The notes below the pieces were generated by a model, which was not told where the DNA came from, searched no databases, and saw only the letters and a program-made list of their open reading frames with translations. The translations under genes were made by a program, and so were the position numbers. A stretch of 64,000 nucleotides of DNA from G963674835 sp963674835 (GTDB lineage: Bacteria > Planctomycetota > Planctomycetia > Pirellulales > Thermoguttaceae). Below, one piece after another: positions 1 to 10,027 of this stretch; within the stretch, counting starts at the first letter, position 1; each line of letters starts with the position of its first letter. The DNA lies in assembly GCA_963674835.2 (NCBI GenBank), contig CAXXKC010000002.1, positions 1,984,001 through 2,048,000 of the forward strand. Reading direction: 5' to 3'.

Positions 1-1567
1 TGGCGTCGATGACGTTGGACCGGATCGTCTGGACGTCGGTCGCCATGGTGGCTTTTTCTTCGGCCCGGATGGCGCGTCGCTGAGCGCCTTGGGCACGGGT
101 TTGGGCATGGAAAGCGTTGGTCGACGCCGTCGCGTTGGCCACGGCCCCATAGGGCGTGACGTAGCCGCCAGACCATCCGGAGCGGTACCCTCCGCCATAG
201 TATCCGTTGTAATATCCGCCGTAATTGGCACCGGCGCTGGCCGTGGCGCTGTTGCCGACCATGGATTGGCGCTGTCCGCCACGGATTCCCATGGTACGCA
301 CGGAACCGGAGGCCATGCGTAGCTGCGACGCCACGAAGTCGCGGTATTTGAGCATGTCGGGATCGACGTTGAGGACAGGCAGGTTCTCGATCCGCTTGGC
401 GTAGCGATCGAAGTAGATCGACGCGGCCGATAACGACGTGAGGTCGTGCCAGTCCTGCTTCAGGTCGTTGAACATCTTGGTGATGGTCTGGAACTGCTTG
501 AGGGTGGCGGTGGCCATTTGCGACTTCTCGCTGCTGGGACTGACGTCGGCCGCCTTCTCTTGGGGCGGCTGGGTGGGCGCGGGCGAGTTGACCAGGCTGA
601 ATACGCGGCGGAGGCCGCTTTCGGACAGGTAGCCTTCGAGCGAGAACTCCTTGCCGGCGACATCGGCTTTCCACTGGGCGAGATCGGCGATTTTCAGGCC
701 GGCGTCGGCCAGGACATCGAGCAGCAGTGCTTTGCCTGCTTCGGGCGAAAGGCTGCAGTCGTCACCGAGATCGACGACCAACTTGCCGAAGGGCTTGTCG
801 CCGATGCGGATGCCGATGCGAGCGCCTTGCACCGAGACAAGCAGCTTCCCGGCCTGAACGGAGGTTGTATTGGCCGATTTCATGAGGTCGGGCTTGGAGT
901 CGAGATAAGCACGGATGGCCTCGGGCGCGAAAGCACCTTCGAGGTCGAAGGCGATGATGATCTCGGTCCCGGCATCGTCGACGTAGCCGGCCGCTTTTTG
1001 CAGATAGGGCGAGATATTCGCACCGGACTTCATCTCGCGAAGCCATTGGAGGACCATCTGGCGGTTGGCGGGACCCATCGCGCCCACCGTGTCGGAACCC
1101 AGTTGGATCACGTAGGTATCGTTGGGCAACTCGACAGCCCGCATGCCTTCGAGCATGTCGACCATGCCGGAGCGGCGTTTGGCGATTTCGTCGAGGGATA
1201 GCGGCTCGCGCACGGTGACCACAGCGGCCTCCCAAATGGGTCGGACGAAGCTGAAATCCATCTGCGCGGCCAGGACGAGTCCTTCGGACTGGGGCGGCAC
1301 GCGGGAAACTCCGTCGGCGAAGGCTTTGTCCAAGTCTTTGGCCCAACCATCTCGCGTGCCCAGGGGACTATTGAGGATCTTCTGGACATTGAAGATCACG
1401 ACCGAGTTAGAGTTACTGGGGATGCGGGCCACCATTTGGCGATAGTTGATGGGCGACTGGGCTGGAGCACGGGTCGCCAGGGCAAAGAAAACCACCAGAC
1501 CTAGTCCGCCGGCCCAACCGGCGTATCGACGAAACCGCGTCGGCGGAATTTGCACTGATTTCCGCAT
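1..1567 (-). CDS. Secreted hypothetical protein, C-terminus beyond window edge
   Basis: The frame is open from an ATG at 1567 to the left edge (522 codons, no stop seen), so the 3' end is missing. The start has a GGAAGGG-type ribosome site about 7 nt upstream. The protein begins with a basic stretch and a hydrophobic segment ending in a probable signal-peptidase site (ALATRAPAQ, about residues 30-38), so it is probably exported. The middle is a soluble mixed alpha/beta region with no motif I recognise. Around residues 440-465 there is a Gly/Tyr-rich stretch (GGYYNGYYGGGYRSGW) followed by an Ala/Arg/Gln-rich predicted helix. That order suggests a secreted planctomycete protein with a low-complexity surface segment, but no function can be assigned. 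Confidence 0.8.
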   Translation of the reverse strand, partial: MRKSVQIPPTRFRRYAGWAGGLGLVVFFALATRAPAQSPINYRQMVARIPSNSNSVVIFNVQKILNSPLGTRDGWAKDLDKAFADGVSRVPPQSEGLVLAAQMDFSFVRPIWEAAVVTVREPLSLDEIAKRRSGMVDMLEGMRAVELPNDTYVIQLGSDTVGAMGPANRQMVLQWLREMKSGANISPYLQKAAGYVDDAGTEIIIAFDLEGAFAPEAIRAYLDSKPDLMKSANTTSVQAGKLLVSVQGARIGIRIGDKPFGKLVVDLGDDCSLSPEAGKALLLDVLADAGLKIADLAQWKADVAGKEFSLEGYLSESGLRRVFSLVNSPAPTQPPQEKAADVSPSSEKSQMATATLKQFQTITKMFNDLKQDWHDLTSLSAASIYFDRYAKRIENLPVLNVDPDMLKYRDFVASQLRMASGSVRTMGIRGGQRQSMVGNSATASAGANYGGYYNGYYGGGYRSGWSGGYVTPYGAVANATASTNAFHAQTRAQGAQRRAIRAEEKATMATDVQTIRSNVIDA

Positions 1568-1811
1568 TTGTGTTCCCTTCCCGCAAGAGAGAGTTGCCAG
1601 CACAGCCGCAAAGGGGCTTGCCCTGGGTCGGACAGGACCGTTGATTGGACAGAACCGATTATAGCAAGGCGAAGGCAAGAAAGCTGCCTTCTAGCGTGGG
1701 GGATGCCGTGGGGGGGCACCTGCCACCGTGCGTCTGTCGTGTGGAGAGGGTTCTCCATGCGTGGTTGGCGGGCGGACGGGCGGGGGCTCCGGCGGTCGAA
1801 GCGGTTGACGA

Positions 1812-4301
1812 TCAAGGAGTTCCTTCTCGCAGTTCGCCGTGGTGCCGGCCCGGAAGGAGTTCGACCCGCAGGTACCGCGACGCCGCGGTTTCGGTCGAGC
1901 GGTCCGATGGGGCGGCCGGTTGGCCGTCGACCACGAGCGAGGCAGGCTGGGCTCGCCGGGGCACGCAGACGCTGGCCGCGACGTCGGCCGGGATTTCAAC
2001 GTCGAAGCTGAGCCCCTGGGGATCGCTCTTCCAGGAAACGGGGACCGGGCCGAACTCCGTGGCGACGACGCCCTCGGCTGACGGCAGGCCGGCCAAACGC
2101 GGCTCGATGAGCAGTCGGCGCCGTGCTATGGGGCCGTCGACACGCACGCCGAGCAGGTAGCTGCTGAGGAAAATCGTCGGGACGGCGCCGGCCTCGTGGC
2201 AGACTTCGCCTGGCGAGAAGCCTTCCCAGGTGGTCTTTGTCTGGAAATCGGCCATGGGGCTCCAACGGCGGCGAATGGTATCGAGGACCAAGCGATCGGC
2301 AGCATCGGTGTTGATTCGATAGAGCACGTTGAAGAAGAAGGCGTATTGGTAGGGCATTGCGCCCTCTTTGTCGAAGTTTTGCAGGACCCATTGTTCGACG
2401 CGTTGGCGGCGTGCTTCGGGGACCACGTCGTAGTAGAGGCAGAGCATGCCGGCGTGGAGGGTGAGCGCCGTGCGCTTGCCGTCCTGGATGGCCCCGCAAT
2501 AGGCTCCAGCCGTTTCATCCCAGAGCTGGTCGTTGATCGCGGCTTGGAGTGCGTCGGCCGCTTGGGCGTAGCGAGCCTGATCGGCGGGGTGTTCGAGGAG
2601 TCGGGCGATTTCGGCCGCATCGCGCAGGGCGCCGACCACGTAAGCGTTGAGCGTCGCGCCCTCGCACACCTGGTACGCTAGGGGGTTACCGAAATAGACG
2701 AATTCGCGGCCGCGCACCAGACCTCGTTCGGTGCGGCGGTCGAGGAACCATTGGAGCTGCGCGGTCACGGCCGGCCAGAGTTCACGGGCGAGGGCGAGAT
2801 CGCCGGTGTGATCGTAGTTCGTGCGGATCGCCTGGATCCACAGGCAGGCATAGTCGTCGATGAAACCGTGGATGTCCCAGCGGTTCGACGGGTGATGGGC
2901 TTTGACGCGGCCATCGGACTGTTGGCTCTGGCCGATGTGCCGGAGGAGATTGCGAAGCAGCCGCGGATCGCCGTAGTACGGTCGGCCGTCGTCGCTTGGC
3001 CCGACCATCGTCGCGCGTGTGACCGGATGGGCGACCATGACGGCGTCGGCCAACCATTCGACGCGTTCGCGGACGGCGCAATCGACGTACGCGTCTTCGC
3101 TGCAGATGCGGATCGTGTCGACGCCCGCCTGCCAGATGGCATTGAGCTTGTCGTCACTGGAGTGGAATCGGCCCACGACATCGTATGGGTAGAGGCGATC
3201 GATCAGCTTGAGGTCATGCAGGCGAATCTGTCCCTTTCGGACGCTCAGAACCACGTACTTGCCGCCGAAGGTGTCGCCGCTCATGTATTGCTGCCGGCCG
3301 GAACGGGCGGTGTAGTGGTTGACGAGCACGTAGCGGTTGATCCCACTGAGGTCGGCGGAGGAGTCGCCGACGACGTGCCACGCCTGGGGGCACTTCAGTT
3401 CGAGCTCGGTTCCTTCGTCGGCATCGAAATCGAGCAGGGCGTAAGCTTGGAAGAAGCGACCGGCATCGAGGACGAGTTCCTGTCCAGCGGACAGGCTGAC
3501 GGGACACAGTTTGGAGAGCGGGGCGGGGAGCTTGGGGGTCGTTTCCGCGAGCGTGCACTGGATTGCCGTCAACGGGCCCACTTCGGTCTCGCGCAGGAGG
3601 GGGATTTGTCGGCGGCGCAACGGTCCCCATTGGCGGCCGTCGATCCGCACGGTCTTGGGCCAGGCGGAATCGTTGTATTCGGGCAGCGTCCAGTCGCCGT
3701 CGTCGCGCCGGGCGTCGATGCGATCGGGAATGCTCGCCCAGGAGGGACCGCTGGGAAGGTATCGGGTGTGGGCATTGCCGCGCCAGGTTGCGTCGGTGGC
3801 GATCACTTGCCGGTCGGCCGCGTCGGCCAGTTCCAGGCGTGCGGTCAGGCCGGGTACGTGGCGCATGATGCGGCCGCTGAAGTCGCCGGGCTCTTCGGGC
3901 TTCTTTCCGTCGTGATCGTGATGGACCAACACGGCGAGCACGTTCGGACCGGAGCGGAGGTAGCGGCGCACGTCAAGCGTGTCGTACTGCGGTTGGATCG
4001 GATCGAAGCGGCAGGGTCCGCGCTCGACATATCGGCCGTTGATCCAGAGGATGTAGCGGGAATCGGCAAACAGGTGCAGGATGGCTTGTTGAGGAACGCG
4101 GTCGAGCTGGAACGGCTTGCGGAAGGCGACGTAGACTTCCCGATCGACGGGCAGCGCATCGAGCCAGATCATTGACTGCTGGAGGGCGGGGCCGATGGCG
4201 TCGGCGGGAGGCGCATCGGCAGTTGCATGGCGGCAGAGGCCGACGGCACAGACGGTTGCCAGTGTGCCGAGGAGAAGCCGGCCGAGCGGTGTGCGCATCA
4301 T
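1812..4301 (-). CDS. Secreted GH78-like alpha-L-rhamnosidase family protein
   Basis: 829 aa. Two ATGs in tandem at 4301/4298 follow a GAGG motif; a long open stretch further upstream has no ribosome site and was not used. The N-terminus is a signal peptide (LLLGTLATVCAVGLC). A beta-rich region of about 300 residues contains the lectin-like motif ILWINGRYVERGPCRFDP, which is typical of the N-terminal domains of GH78 enzymes. It is followed by an (alpha/alpha)6-barrel-like region with VDCAVRERVEWLADAV, matching the family's DCPxRxExxGWxGD acid motif but with CA for CP. A beta-sandwich C-terminus follows. GH78 enzymes release terminal rhamnose from polysaccharides or glycosides. Known: the GH78 architecture. 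Inferred: substrate and activity. The gene runs divergently from 4608. Confidence 0.75.
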   Translation of the reverse strand: MMRTPLGRLLLGTLATVCAVGLCRHATADAPPADAIGPALQQSMIWLDALPVDREVYVAFRKPFQLDRVPQQAILHLFADSRYILWINGRYVERGPCRFDPIQPQYDTLDVRRYLRSGPNVLAVLVHHDHDGKKPEEPGDFSGRIMRHVPGLTARLELADAADRQVIATDATWRGNAHTRYLPSGPSWASIPDRIDARRDDGDWTLPEYNDSAWPKTVRIDGRQWGPLRRRQIPLLRETEVGPLTAIQCTLAETTPKLPAPLSKLCPVSLSAGQELVLDAGRFFQAYALLDFDADEGTELELKCPQAWHVVGDSSADLSGINRYVLVNHYTARSGRQQYMSGDTFGGKYVVLSVRKGQIRLHDLKLIDRLYPYDVVGRFHSSDDKLNAIWQAGVDTIRICSEDAYVDCAVRERVEWLADAVMVAHPVTRATMVGPSDDGRPYYGDPRLLRNLLRHIGQSQQSDGRVKAHHPSNRWDIHGFIDDYACLWIQAIRTNYDHTGDLALARELWPAVTAQLQWFLDRRTERGLVRGREFVYFGNPLAYQVCEGATLNAYVVGALRDAAEIARLLEHPADQARYAQAADALQAAINDQLWDETAGAYCGAIQDGKRTALTLHAGMLCLYYDVVPEARRQRVEQWVLQNFDKEGAMPYQYAFFFNVLYRINTDAADRLVLDTIRRRWSPMADFQTKTTWEGFSPGEVCHEAGAVPTIFLSSYLLGVRVDGPIARRRLLIEPRLAGLPSAEGVVATEFGPVPVSWKSDPQGLSFDVEIPADVAASVCVPRRAQPASLVVDGQPAAPSDRSTETAASRYLRVELLPGRHHGELREGTP

Positions 4302-4443
4302 CTGTTCTGTGTCCTCAATGTCGGGAAACGTGCCCGGTCCGTTGCGATTGGGGTGAGGTTCGCGAAGTTGCCCGGGATTGGGCGAGGTTTGTGTCTCTCG
4401 ATAACCAGTGTACCGGGTGGAGTTGGCGAAAGCATGCCCATAG

Positions 4444-4472
4444 TTGACCGATTTCGCCGACGGGATGATACT
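4444..4472 (+). promoter_or_regulatory. Putative sigma-70-type promoter of the coupled membrane-protein pair
   Basis: TTGACC (4444-4449), a 17-nt spacer and GATACT (4467-4472) lie in the 306-bp divergent region between the GH78-like gene and the gene starting at 4608. Spacing is ideal. The -35 box matches 5/6 and the -10 box 4/6. The start codon is about 130 nt downstream. Confidence 0.4.
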
Positions 4473-4607
4473 GGAAGCCTCCGACTCGGAAGGGGCCTCG
4501 CGAGGGTGTTGAGGTCGGGTGTGGGGTTGGATTCTGGGTTGGCTTGTCGCGGGCGGGCTGGGGGAATTGTGTTGGGATGAAGTTGTTCTTGAGTCTTTTT
4601 TGGTGCC

Positions 4608-7307
4608 ATGTCGAAGCGGGTCGTGTTTGAACCGATTGGTGCTTGCGAGGAGAGCCGTGTGGCTCCGCCGGCGTCGGGCGGTACGGTGACGGCGGCTTTG
4701 GTCGGGTTGGCTGCGGCGTGGATCGCAGCTGGCTCGCTGGGGCTGATCGTGCAGCCGCTTCGCAACGGTTTGCTGTGGGTCGCGATCGGGGCGATGCTTG
4801 TGGCGGCATGGCCTAAGGGGCGGCGGCCGTGGGGTCAGTGGATGCTGCTGGCGACGGCCGTGGCGGCGGGCGTGGTGTTGGCCGTGCCGACAGCGCCGGT
4901 CTACGCTGTGCTGGGCATCGCCTTGGTTGCCGCGGTGCTTGCGCGATTGCACGCGGCCGCTGATCGGCAGGTTCTACTGCTGGTGGCGATGGCGGCGACC
5001 GTGCTGGGGATGTTGCGTCTGGCGATGGTTTCGGTGGCCAGCGTGTGGTCGGCGGCCAACGCGCTGGGGCATGGGCTGGGACGCCTCGTGGCGGCAATTA
5101 CCGGGAAGCCGCTGGAGATCGGAGCCACGTTTTCCGGCCTGGACCTGTTGCTGGTGATGGCGGTGATCTATGCGGGCTGGCTTCGGTGGACGGCTCCGCC
5201 GCGGCGTGCGCGAGCGTTGTACGGGGCGGTGGCGATCGTGGCCGTGGAGGTGGGTTACCTGCTGTTGTTGGCCTGGTCGACGAACCTGGAGTCGATGCTG
5301 CCCGATGCTCCGGCGCCTCCGCGGGACGCTTACAGCGAGTTCTACTGTCCGCCCGACTGGCATTGGAGCCAGGCTTTGGCAGCGGCGCTTCCTTGGAATG
5401 TACCGGTGGTCGCGGGTCTGGCGAACCTGGTCATCGTTGGGCTGATGTTTCGGCGGTCGCGGTGGATCTCTGACGGTCGGCAGCGATCGACGGTCGTGGT
5501 GAACGGACGACGGCCGCAGCCGTTGGCGGAGATTCTGCCTGCGCTGCTGGCTTTGCTGTTGCCGGTGGTCGTGGCCCTCGCGCCGCACGAGACGGGGCTC
5601 GGCCAGCGCACGATCGTGGCCTACGACCGTGGGTATCTCGACTGGGAGAAGCCGACGCATGGCGCGTACGGGCAGCAGTCGGCGGGGGTGTTCGGCATGT
5701 TGCCGCAGTTTATGGAGGCCCTGGGAGGCCGGTTCGTGCACAGTGCCGAGCTTGCCGAGGGGGACCTGCGCGATGCGGACGTTCTGGTGTTGCTGCGGCC
5801 GAATCGAGAGTGGCCGCCAGAGCAACTCGAGCGCGTGTGGCAGTATGTGCGTGACGGCGGGTCGCTGCTGGTGGTCGCCGGGCCGGGCGCGCAGGCCGAT
5901 CAAATCGCGCGCTCGGTGAATGAAGTGCTCAAGCCGTGCACCATGAAGGTGCGTGCCGATACGGCCTTCTGCCCGATTCCGTATTGGCAGTACTCGCTGG
6001 ACGTGTGGGCACATCCGGCCACGGCGGGAATCGATGACCGGCACAACCGATTCGGGCTTCAGTTTGGGGGATCGATTCGGGTGGGGTGGCCAGGGCAACC
6101 GTTGTTGGTCGGTCGATATGGATGGGGCGATCGTGGGACTGGCGATTCGCTGGACAAGGATTTCCAATACAAGACGGGCGAGCCGCTAGGGGACGTGGTG
6201 CTGGCCGCCGAACAGGCTCTGGGCCGCGGGACCGTGGTCGTGTTGGCCGATTCCTACGGCCTGACGAACGAGGGGAGCGCGAACTCGTTTGCGATGACCG
6301 GCCAGTTGTTGAGCTACCTGGCCAGGCGGCCGGGCAATCCGCAGGCCGGTTGGCGTCAGGCGTTGGGGATCGTCATTGGTGGGCTATTAATCGGGTTGAT
6401 GTTCTGGCGATTCGATCCGTCGCAGGTGGCGTTGGTCGCCATTGCGATGAGCGCGTCGCTGGCGATCGTCCATTCGGCCAACGGCGGCCCACAGTCGGTG
6501 CTGCCGGACGGGAGAGATATGCGGCCGAACCCAGTGGCGTATATCGACGCATCGCATCTGGGGGCGTTCAGCGGAGAGGACTGGACGTTCGACGGATTGG
6601 CGGGACTGAAGCTGACGTTGATGCGCAATGGGTATCTGCCGCTGATGGCGCCTGACCTGCGGCCGGAGCGGCTCGAGCGAGCGTCGCTGTTGGTTTCCAT
6701 CGCCCCGGCCCGGGCGTTCTCGGAGTTCGAACGGGCGACCATCCGCCGGTTCGTCGACGAAGGAGGGATCTTCATCAGCATGGTCGGGGCACCGGCGGCA
6801 GGGCCGAGCGAAGCGATGTTGGACGAGTTTGGGTTTCGGGTTCCAAGAGCGACCCTGCCGGCCGTCGTCGGCGACCAGCCGCCACATTATGAGCGCCATT
6901 TCTGCACGCGATACTTGGACGCGCAGACGACCGGGTCGCACGATTGCTACGTATGGTTCAACGCCGCCTGGCCAATCGAGTGCAACGGGTCGGATACGAC
7001 GATCATCGCGCGCGATTTCGACGATCGGCCGATCCTGGCGATGCGGCGGTTCGGCCAGGGCATGGTGGTGGTCGTCGGCGACACGGGGTTTGCGATGAAC
7101 AAGAACCTCGAGTACGTGGGGGGCGAGCCGTTCGAAGGGGGCCACGAGAACGCGCACTTTTGGCGATGGCTGCTGACGTACCTGAACGGCGGGCCGTCGT
7201 GGATTCCACCGCCGCCTCCCGCCGGGGCGGAGGCGACCAAGCCGGCTGCCGCCGATGGCACCGCACCGCAGGCCAAGACGGGCGAGCATCAGGAGGGATC
7301 GCCATGA
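4608..7307 (+). CDS. Large membrane protein with GATase1/DUF4350-like domains (pair member 1)
   Basis: 899 aa. The N-terminal ~350 residues hold about ten hydrophobic segments (clusters around residues 25-135, 170-220, 265-285, 310-330). A soluble part follows with the pattern DADVLVLLRPNREWPPEQLERV...GGSLLVVAGPGA. This kind of beta-alpha unit is seen in GldG/DUF4350 and class-I glutamine-amidotransferase-like folds, but the nucleophile Cys is absent. A further membrane segment near residue 585 precedes a second copy of the fold (ASLLVSIAPARAF...FVDEGGIFISMVGAPA) and a C-terminal Pro/Ala tail. The gene ends in ATGA with the next gene, so the two are translationally coupled. Both proteins share the layout of membrane block followed by GATase-like fold. 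Function is unknown; a role in surface assembly or export is only a guess. Confidence 0.7.
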   Translation: MSKRVVFEPIGACEESRVAPPASGGTVTAALVGLAAAWIAAGSLGLIVQPLRNGLLWVAIGAMLVAAWPKGRRPWGQWMLLATAVAAGVVLAVPTAPVYAVLGIALVAAVLARLHAAADRQVLLLVAMAATVLGMLRLAMVSVASVWSAANALGHGLGRLVAAITGKPLEIGATFSGLDLLLVMAVIYAGWLRWTAPPRRARALYGAVAIVAVEVGYLLLLAWSTNLESMLPDAPAPPRDAYSEFYCPPDWHWSQALAAALPWNVPVVAGLANLVIVGLMFRRSRWISDGRQRSTVVVNGRRPQPLAEILPALLALLLPVVVALAPHETGLGQRTIVAYDRGYLDWEKPTHGAYGQQSAGVFGMLPQFMEALGGRFVHSAELAEGDLRDADVLVLLRPNREWPPEQLERVWQYVRDGGSLLVVAGPGAQADQIARSVNEVLKPCTMKVRADTAFCPIPYWQYSLDVWAHPATAGIDDRHNRFGLQFGGSIRVGWPGQPLLVGRYGWGDRGTGDSLDKDFQYKTGEPLGDVVLAAEQALGRGTVVVLADSYGLTNEGSANSFAMTGQLLSYLARRPGNPQAGWRQALGIVIGGLLIGLMFWRFDPSQVALVAIAMSASLAIVHSANGGPQSVLPDGRDMRPNPVAYIDASHLGAFSGEDWTFDGLAGLKLTLMRNGYLPLMAPDLRPERLERASLLVSIAPARAFSEFERATIRRFVDEGGIFISMVGAPAAGPSEAMLDEFGFRVPRATLPAVVGDQPPHYERHFCTRYLDAQTTGSHDCYVWFNAAWPIECNGSDTTIIARDFDDRPILAMRRFGQGMVVVVGDTGFAMNKNLEYVGGEPFEGGHENAHFWRWLLTYLNGGPSWIPPPPPAGAEATKPAAADGTAPQAKTGEHQEGSP

Positions 7308-9862
7308 TGCGCGCATGGTTGGCATTAGCGCTGCTGGCCGTTTCGTGGCTGCCGGGGCTGAGCTACTATCAATCGGTCGGCTGGATTGCCTGGGCGGTGC
7401 CAGTGGTGTTGGGCGCGGCGTTGTTGGCGGGTGTGCCGGCGCGGATGCCACGGCGACACGAGGCGGTCGGGGCCGCGATACTGCTGCTTCCGGTGGTTGC
7501 GCTTCTGCCGTGGCCGTATCGGGTAATCCCGGTGTTGGCGGCAGCGGGTTTGGTGCTCGGCGCGTTGCCGATATCCGGGCGATGGCTGGCGGCGGTCGCC
7601 CGGGGGCTGGTCGTGGCCGCCGGCGTGCTGCTCGTTCAGTGGGTGGCCGTGTCGGCTTACGCCCAGCATACGGCCCGAGCGCACGACCTGGGCTGGCCGC
7701 TGACGGCGTTTGTCGGGGCGATCGGCTCGCTTGTGGGTACGCCAACGACGGTCGACGGGCATTGGCTCTGCGTGTTCTCGCTGCGCGAGGTTCATCGCAT
7801 CGCCATCACCTGGGAACTGCTTCTGGATCCGGCGACATTGGCATTCTTCGCGGGCGGCTGGGCGCTGCTGGCGATGGCCAGTCATGCAGGGGCGGGCGAT
7901 GGCAAGGCGTGGGCCGGGTGGGTTCGCTCGGTGCGAGTCTTCACGCTCGCGATGCTCGTTTGGCTGCCGGTGCGGGCGGGGCTTGTCGTGGGACTGCTGA
8001 TTCACCGTGCGGCGCGGACCAGCCCAAGCGCGCTGTTGAACATGAGCGACTTTCTATTCAGTCCGTGGCTTTACCTGGGATTGTTGGGCGTGCCGGCGGT
8101 GCTGGCCTGGCACTTCGTGCCGTTGCGGGCCGTGGGAGACGTGGAGCCGCCGGCTGTTCCGAGCGGGTCGCAGAGTGGGAAGCGCCGTTGGAGCTATGGC
8201 GTGGCGATTGGACTGGTTGCGGGCGGTGCGGCGGTGTTTGCGATGGTGTTGTCGTGGGATCCGATCGGGTCGCGCAAGCCGGGCCGGGTGATGGTAGTGG
8301 AGCGGCACTCGACGTGGGAGCCGACCACGAGGCCATACGATACTCGCACGTACGGCGAATCGGCGTCGTATACGTATTCGGCGATCTACGATTATTGCAG
8401 CCGGTTCTTCGAGATGTCGCGATTGCTGGAGTCGGACCGCATCGACGACGAGCGGTTGAGCCGGTGCGACGTGCTGGTTATCAAGACGCCGACTGCGCCG
8501 TACACGAACGATGAAGTGGCGGCCATCGTGAGGTTCGTCCGGCAAGGTGGCGGACTGCTCCTGGTGGGCGAGCACACGGACGTGTTCAAATCGAGCACGT
8601 ACTTGAACCAGGTTGCCGAGCCGCTGGGATTTCGGTTCCGCAAGGACCTGCTGTTCCGGATCGGTTCGGCCTACGTGCAGCATTATGTGGCGCCGACGGT
8701 GCCACACCCGGCGATCGCGCATCTGCCGCCGATGGTCTTCGCCGTTTCGTGCTCGATTGACCCGGGCCGCAGTTTGGGCCGCGCGATCATCGAGAACAGC
8801 GGACTTTGGAGCTTGCCGCCCGACTACAGCACCGAGAACTACTTTCCCGAGGCCGAGTATCGAGGCGACGTACATTACGGATCGTTCATTCAGCTCTGGG
8901 GGACGCGGGTCGGTCGCGGGCGAGTGCTGGCGTGGACCGACTCGACGATCTTCTCCAACTTCAGTGCGTTTGAGCCGGGCAAACCGGAGTTCATGCTGGG
9001 TATGCTCGATTGGCTCAACCATCGCAGTGCGTTGGACAACGCCTGGTTGCGGTATCCGATCGGCGTGCTGGCGGGATTGGTTGGACTGGGCGCGCTGTTG
9101 GGCGGGCTGGTCGTCGGTGGCACGCGACGGGTGCACTGGGTGGTGCTTGCAGCGGCCGCTCTGTTGGGCTGGACATGCGGCTCGGCGGCAACTGCGGCGA
9201 TGGTGCGCTGGGCGATGCCGCCCGTGATGCCCTTCCGCCCGATGGTCTGCGTGACGATCGATCGAACGGTTTCCGAGGTCCCGCTGTCACAGGGTGGTTT
9301 CACGGCGCGCGGCGGGCAGGGCTACGGCCTGCTGGAGCAATGGATTCCACGGGTAGGATACTTCCCAGAGCGCCGCAGTGGACGGGCGGCTTTTTCGGGC
9401 AATGCACTGATTGAGATCTGTCCGAGTCGCGCGCTTAGCAAGGAGCACCGTCAGGGCCTGATCGATTATGTGGCCGCGGGCGGGCGACTGTTGGTGCTCG
9501 ACGCGCCGGACAACGCCGGCTCGACGGCCAGCAGCATCCTAGAACCGTTTGGACTGTCGTTTGGCAAAGTGTCCGCGTCGTCGGGGTTGCTGCATGGAGA
9601 GGATTCCTGGCCGGGAATTGCCGTCGAGGGCGCATGGCCAGTTGGTGGCGGCCAGCCGCTGCTTTGGGTTGGGCAAACGCCGGTCGCCGCTCGGGCGAAG
9701 TATGGCAAGGGAACCGTGATCGCGGTGGGGTGTGCGTCGTTGTTGAACGACGCCAATATGGGCGGCCACTGGATGGCCCAACCCGATGAGTCGACGCAGA
9801 AGCACTTTGCTCTGTGGTATGGGCTGCTGCGGAACTTGGTGGACGATCGCCCTATTCGGTAG
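7304..9862 (+). CDS. Large membrane protein with GATase1/DUF4350-like domains (pair member 2)
   Basis: 852 aa. The start at 7304 overlaps the previous stop (ATGA), and an AGGAGG sits at 7291-7296, which fixes the start. About ten membrane segments cover residues 1-330. Within them TWELLLDPATLAFFAGGW and a later VWLPVRAGLVVGLLIHRA recall the Arg/His-bearing helices of exosortase/archaeosortase proteins, but no catalytic Cys motif is visible. Residues ~360-560 form a soluble domain (CDVLVIKTPTAPYTNDEV...RQGGGLLLVGEHTDVF). Two further membrane helices follow (LAGLVGLGALLGGLVVGG; VHWVVLAAAALLGWTCG), then a second GATase-like domain (AAGGRLLVLDAPDNAGS...YGKGTVIAVGCASL). It looks paralogous in layout to the preceding protein. 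Function is unknown. Confidence 0.7.
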   Translation: MMRAWLALALLAVSWLPGLSYYQSVGWIAWAVPVVLGAALLAGVPARMPRRHEAVGAAILLLPVVALLPWPYRVIPVLAAAGLVLGALPISGRWLAAVARGLVVAAGVLLVQWVAVSAYAQHTARAHDLGWPLTAFVGAIGSLVGTPTTVDGHWLCVFSLREVHRIAITWELLLDPATLAFFAGGWALLAMASHAGAGDGKAWAGWVRSVRVFTLAMLVWLPVRAGLVVGLLIHRAARTSPSALLNMSDFLFSPWLYLGLLGVPAVLAWHFVPLRAVGDVEPPAVPSGSQSGKRRWSYGVAIGLVAGGAAVFAMVLSWDPIGSRKPGRVMVVERHSTWEPTTRPYDTRTYGESASYTYSAIYDYCSRFFEMSRLLESDRIDDERLSRCDVLVIKTPTAPYTNDEVAAIVRFVRQGGGLLLVGEHTDVFKSSTYLNQVAEPLGFRFRKDLLFRIGSAYVQHYVAPTVPHPAIAHLPPMVFAVSCSIDPGRSLGRAIIENSGLWSLPPDYSTENYFPEAEYRGDVHYGSFIQLWGTRVGRGRVLAWTDSTIFSNFSAFEPGKPEFMLGMLDWLNHRSALDNAWLRYPIGVLAGLVGLGALLGGLVVGGTRRVHWVVLAAAALLGWTCGSAATAAMVRWAMPPVMPFRPMVCVTIDRTVSEVPLSQGGFTARGGQGYGLLEQWIPRVGYFPERRSGRAAFSGNALIEICPSRALSKEHRQGLIDYVAAGGRLLVLDAPDNAGSTASSILEPFGLSFGKVSASSGLLHGEDSWPGIAVEGAWPVGGGQPLLWVGQTPVAARAKYGKGTVIAVGCASLLNDANMGGHWMAQPDESTQKHFALWYGLLRNLVDDRPIR

Positions 9863-9911
9863 GCTCGATCGTCGATGACAAGGGGGGCGTGGTTCGGTAT
9901 AGTATGCTATT

Positions 9912-9995
9912 GATGCCGGCGCAGCCAATGATCGCGATTCATCCCGGCTGCCGCTCGACGCGCATTGGCAGTGTAGGCCTCAATGGTTGTGAGGC
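9912..9995 (+). repeat. Dispersed repeat, copy A (second copy near 60.7 kb)
   Basis: The stretch starting GATGCCGGCGCAGCCAATGA is nearly identical over 36 nt to 60709-60744. After a short indel a second block (GCGCATTGGCAGTGTAGGC) matches 60791 onward. It lies just upstream of the hemerythrin-like gene. In one frame it reads MPAQPMIAIHPG, and copy B reads MPVQPMIAIYPG, so a short peptide or a structured element are both possible. Confidence 0.6.
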
Positions 9996-10027
9996 GCCGG
10001 AAGTATCGCAATATTGGGGGGATGCCC

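Noticed and set aside
7304..9862. Calling the second membrane protein an exosortase
   Set aside because: Arg/His-containing helices look suggestive, but the invariant Cys motif is absent and the C-terminal domains do not fit.
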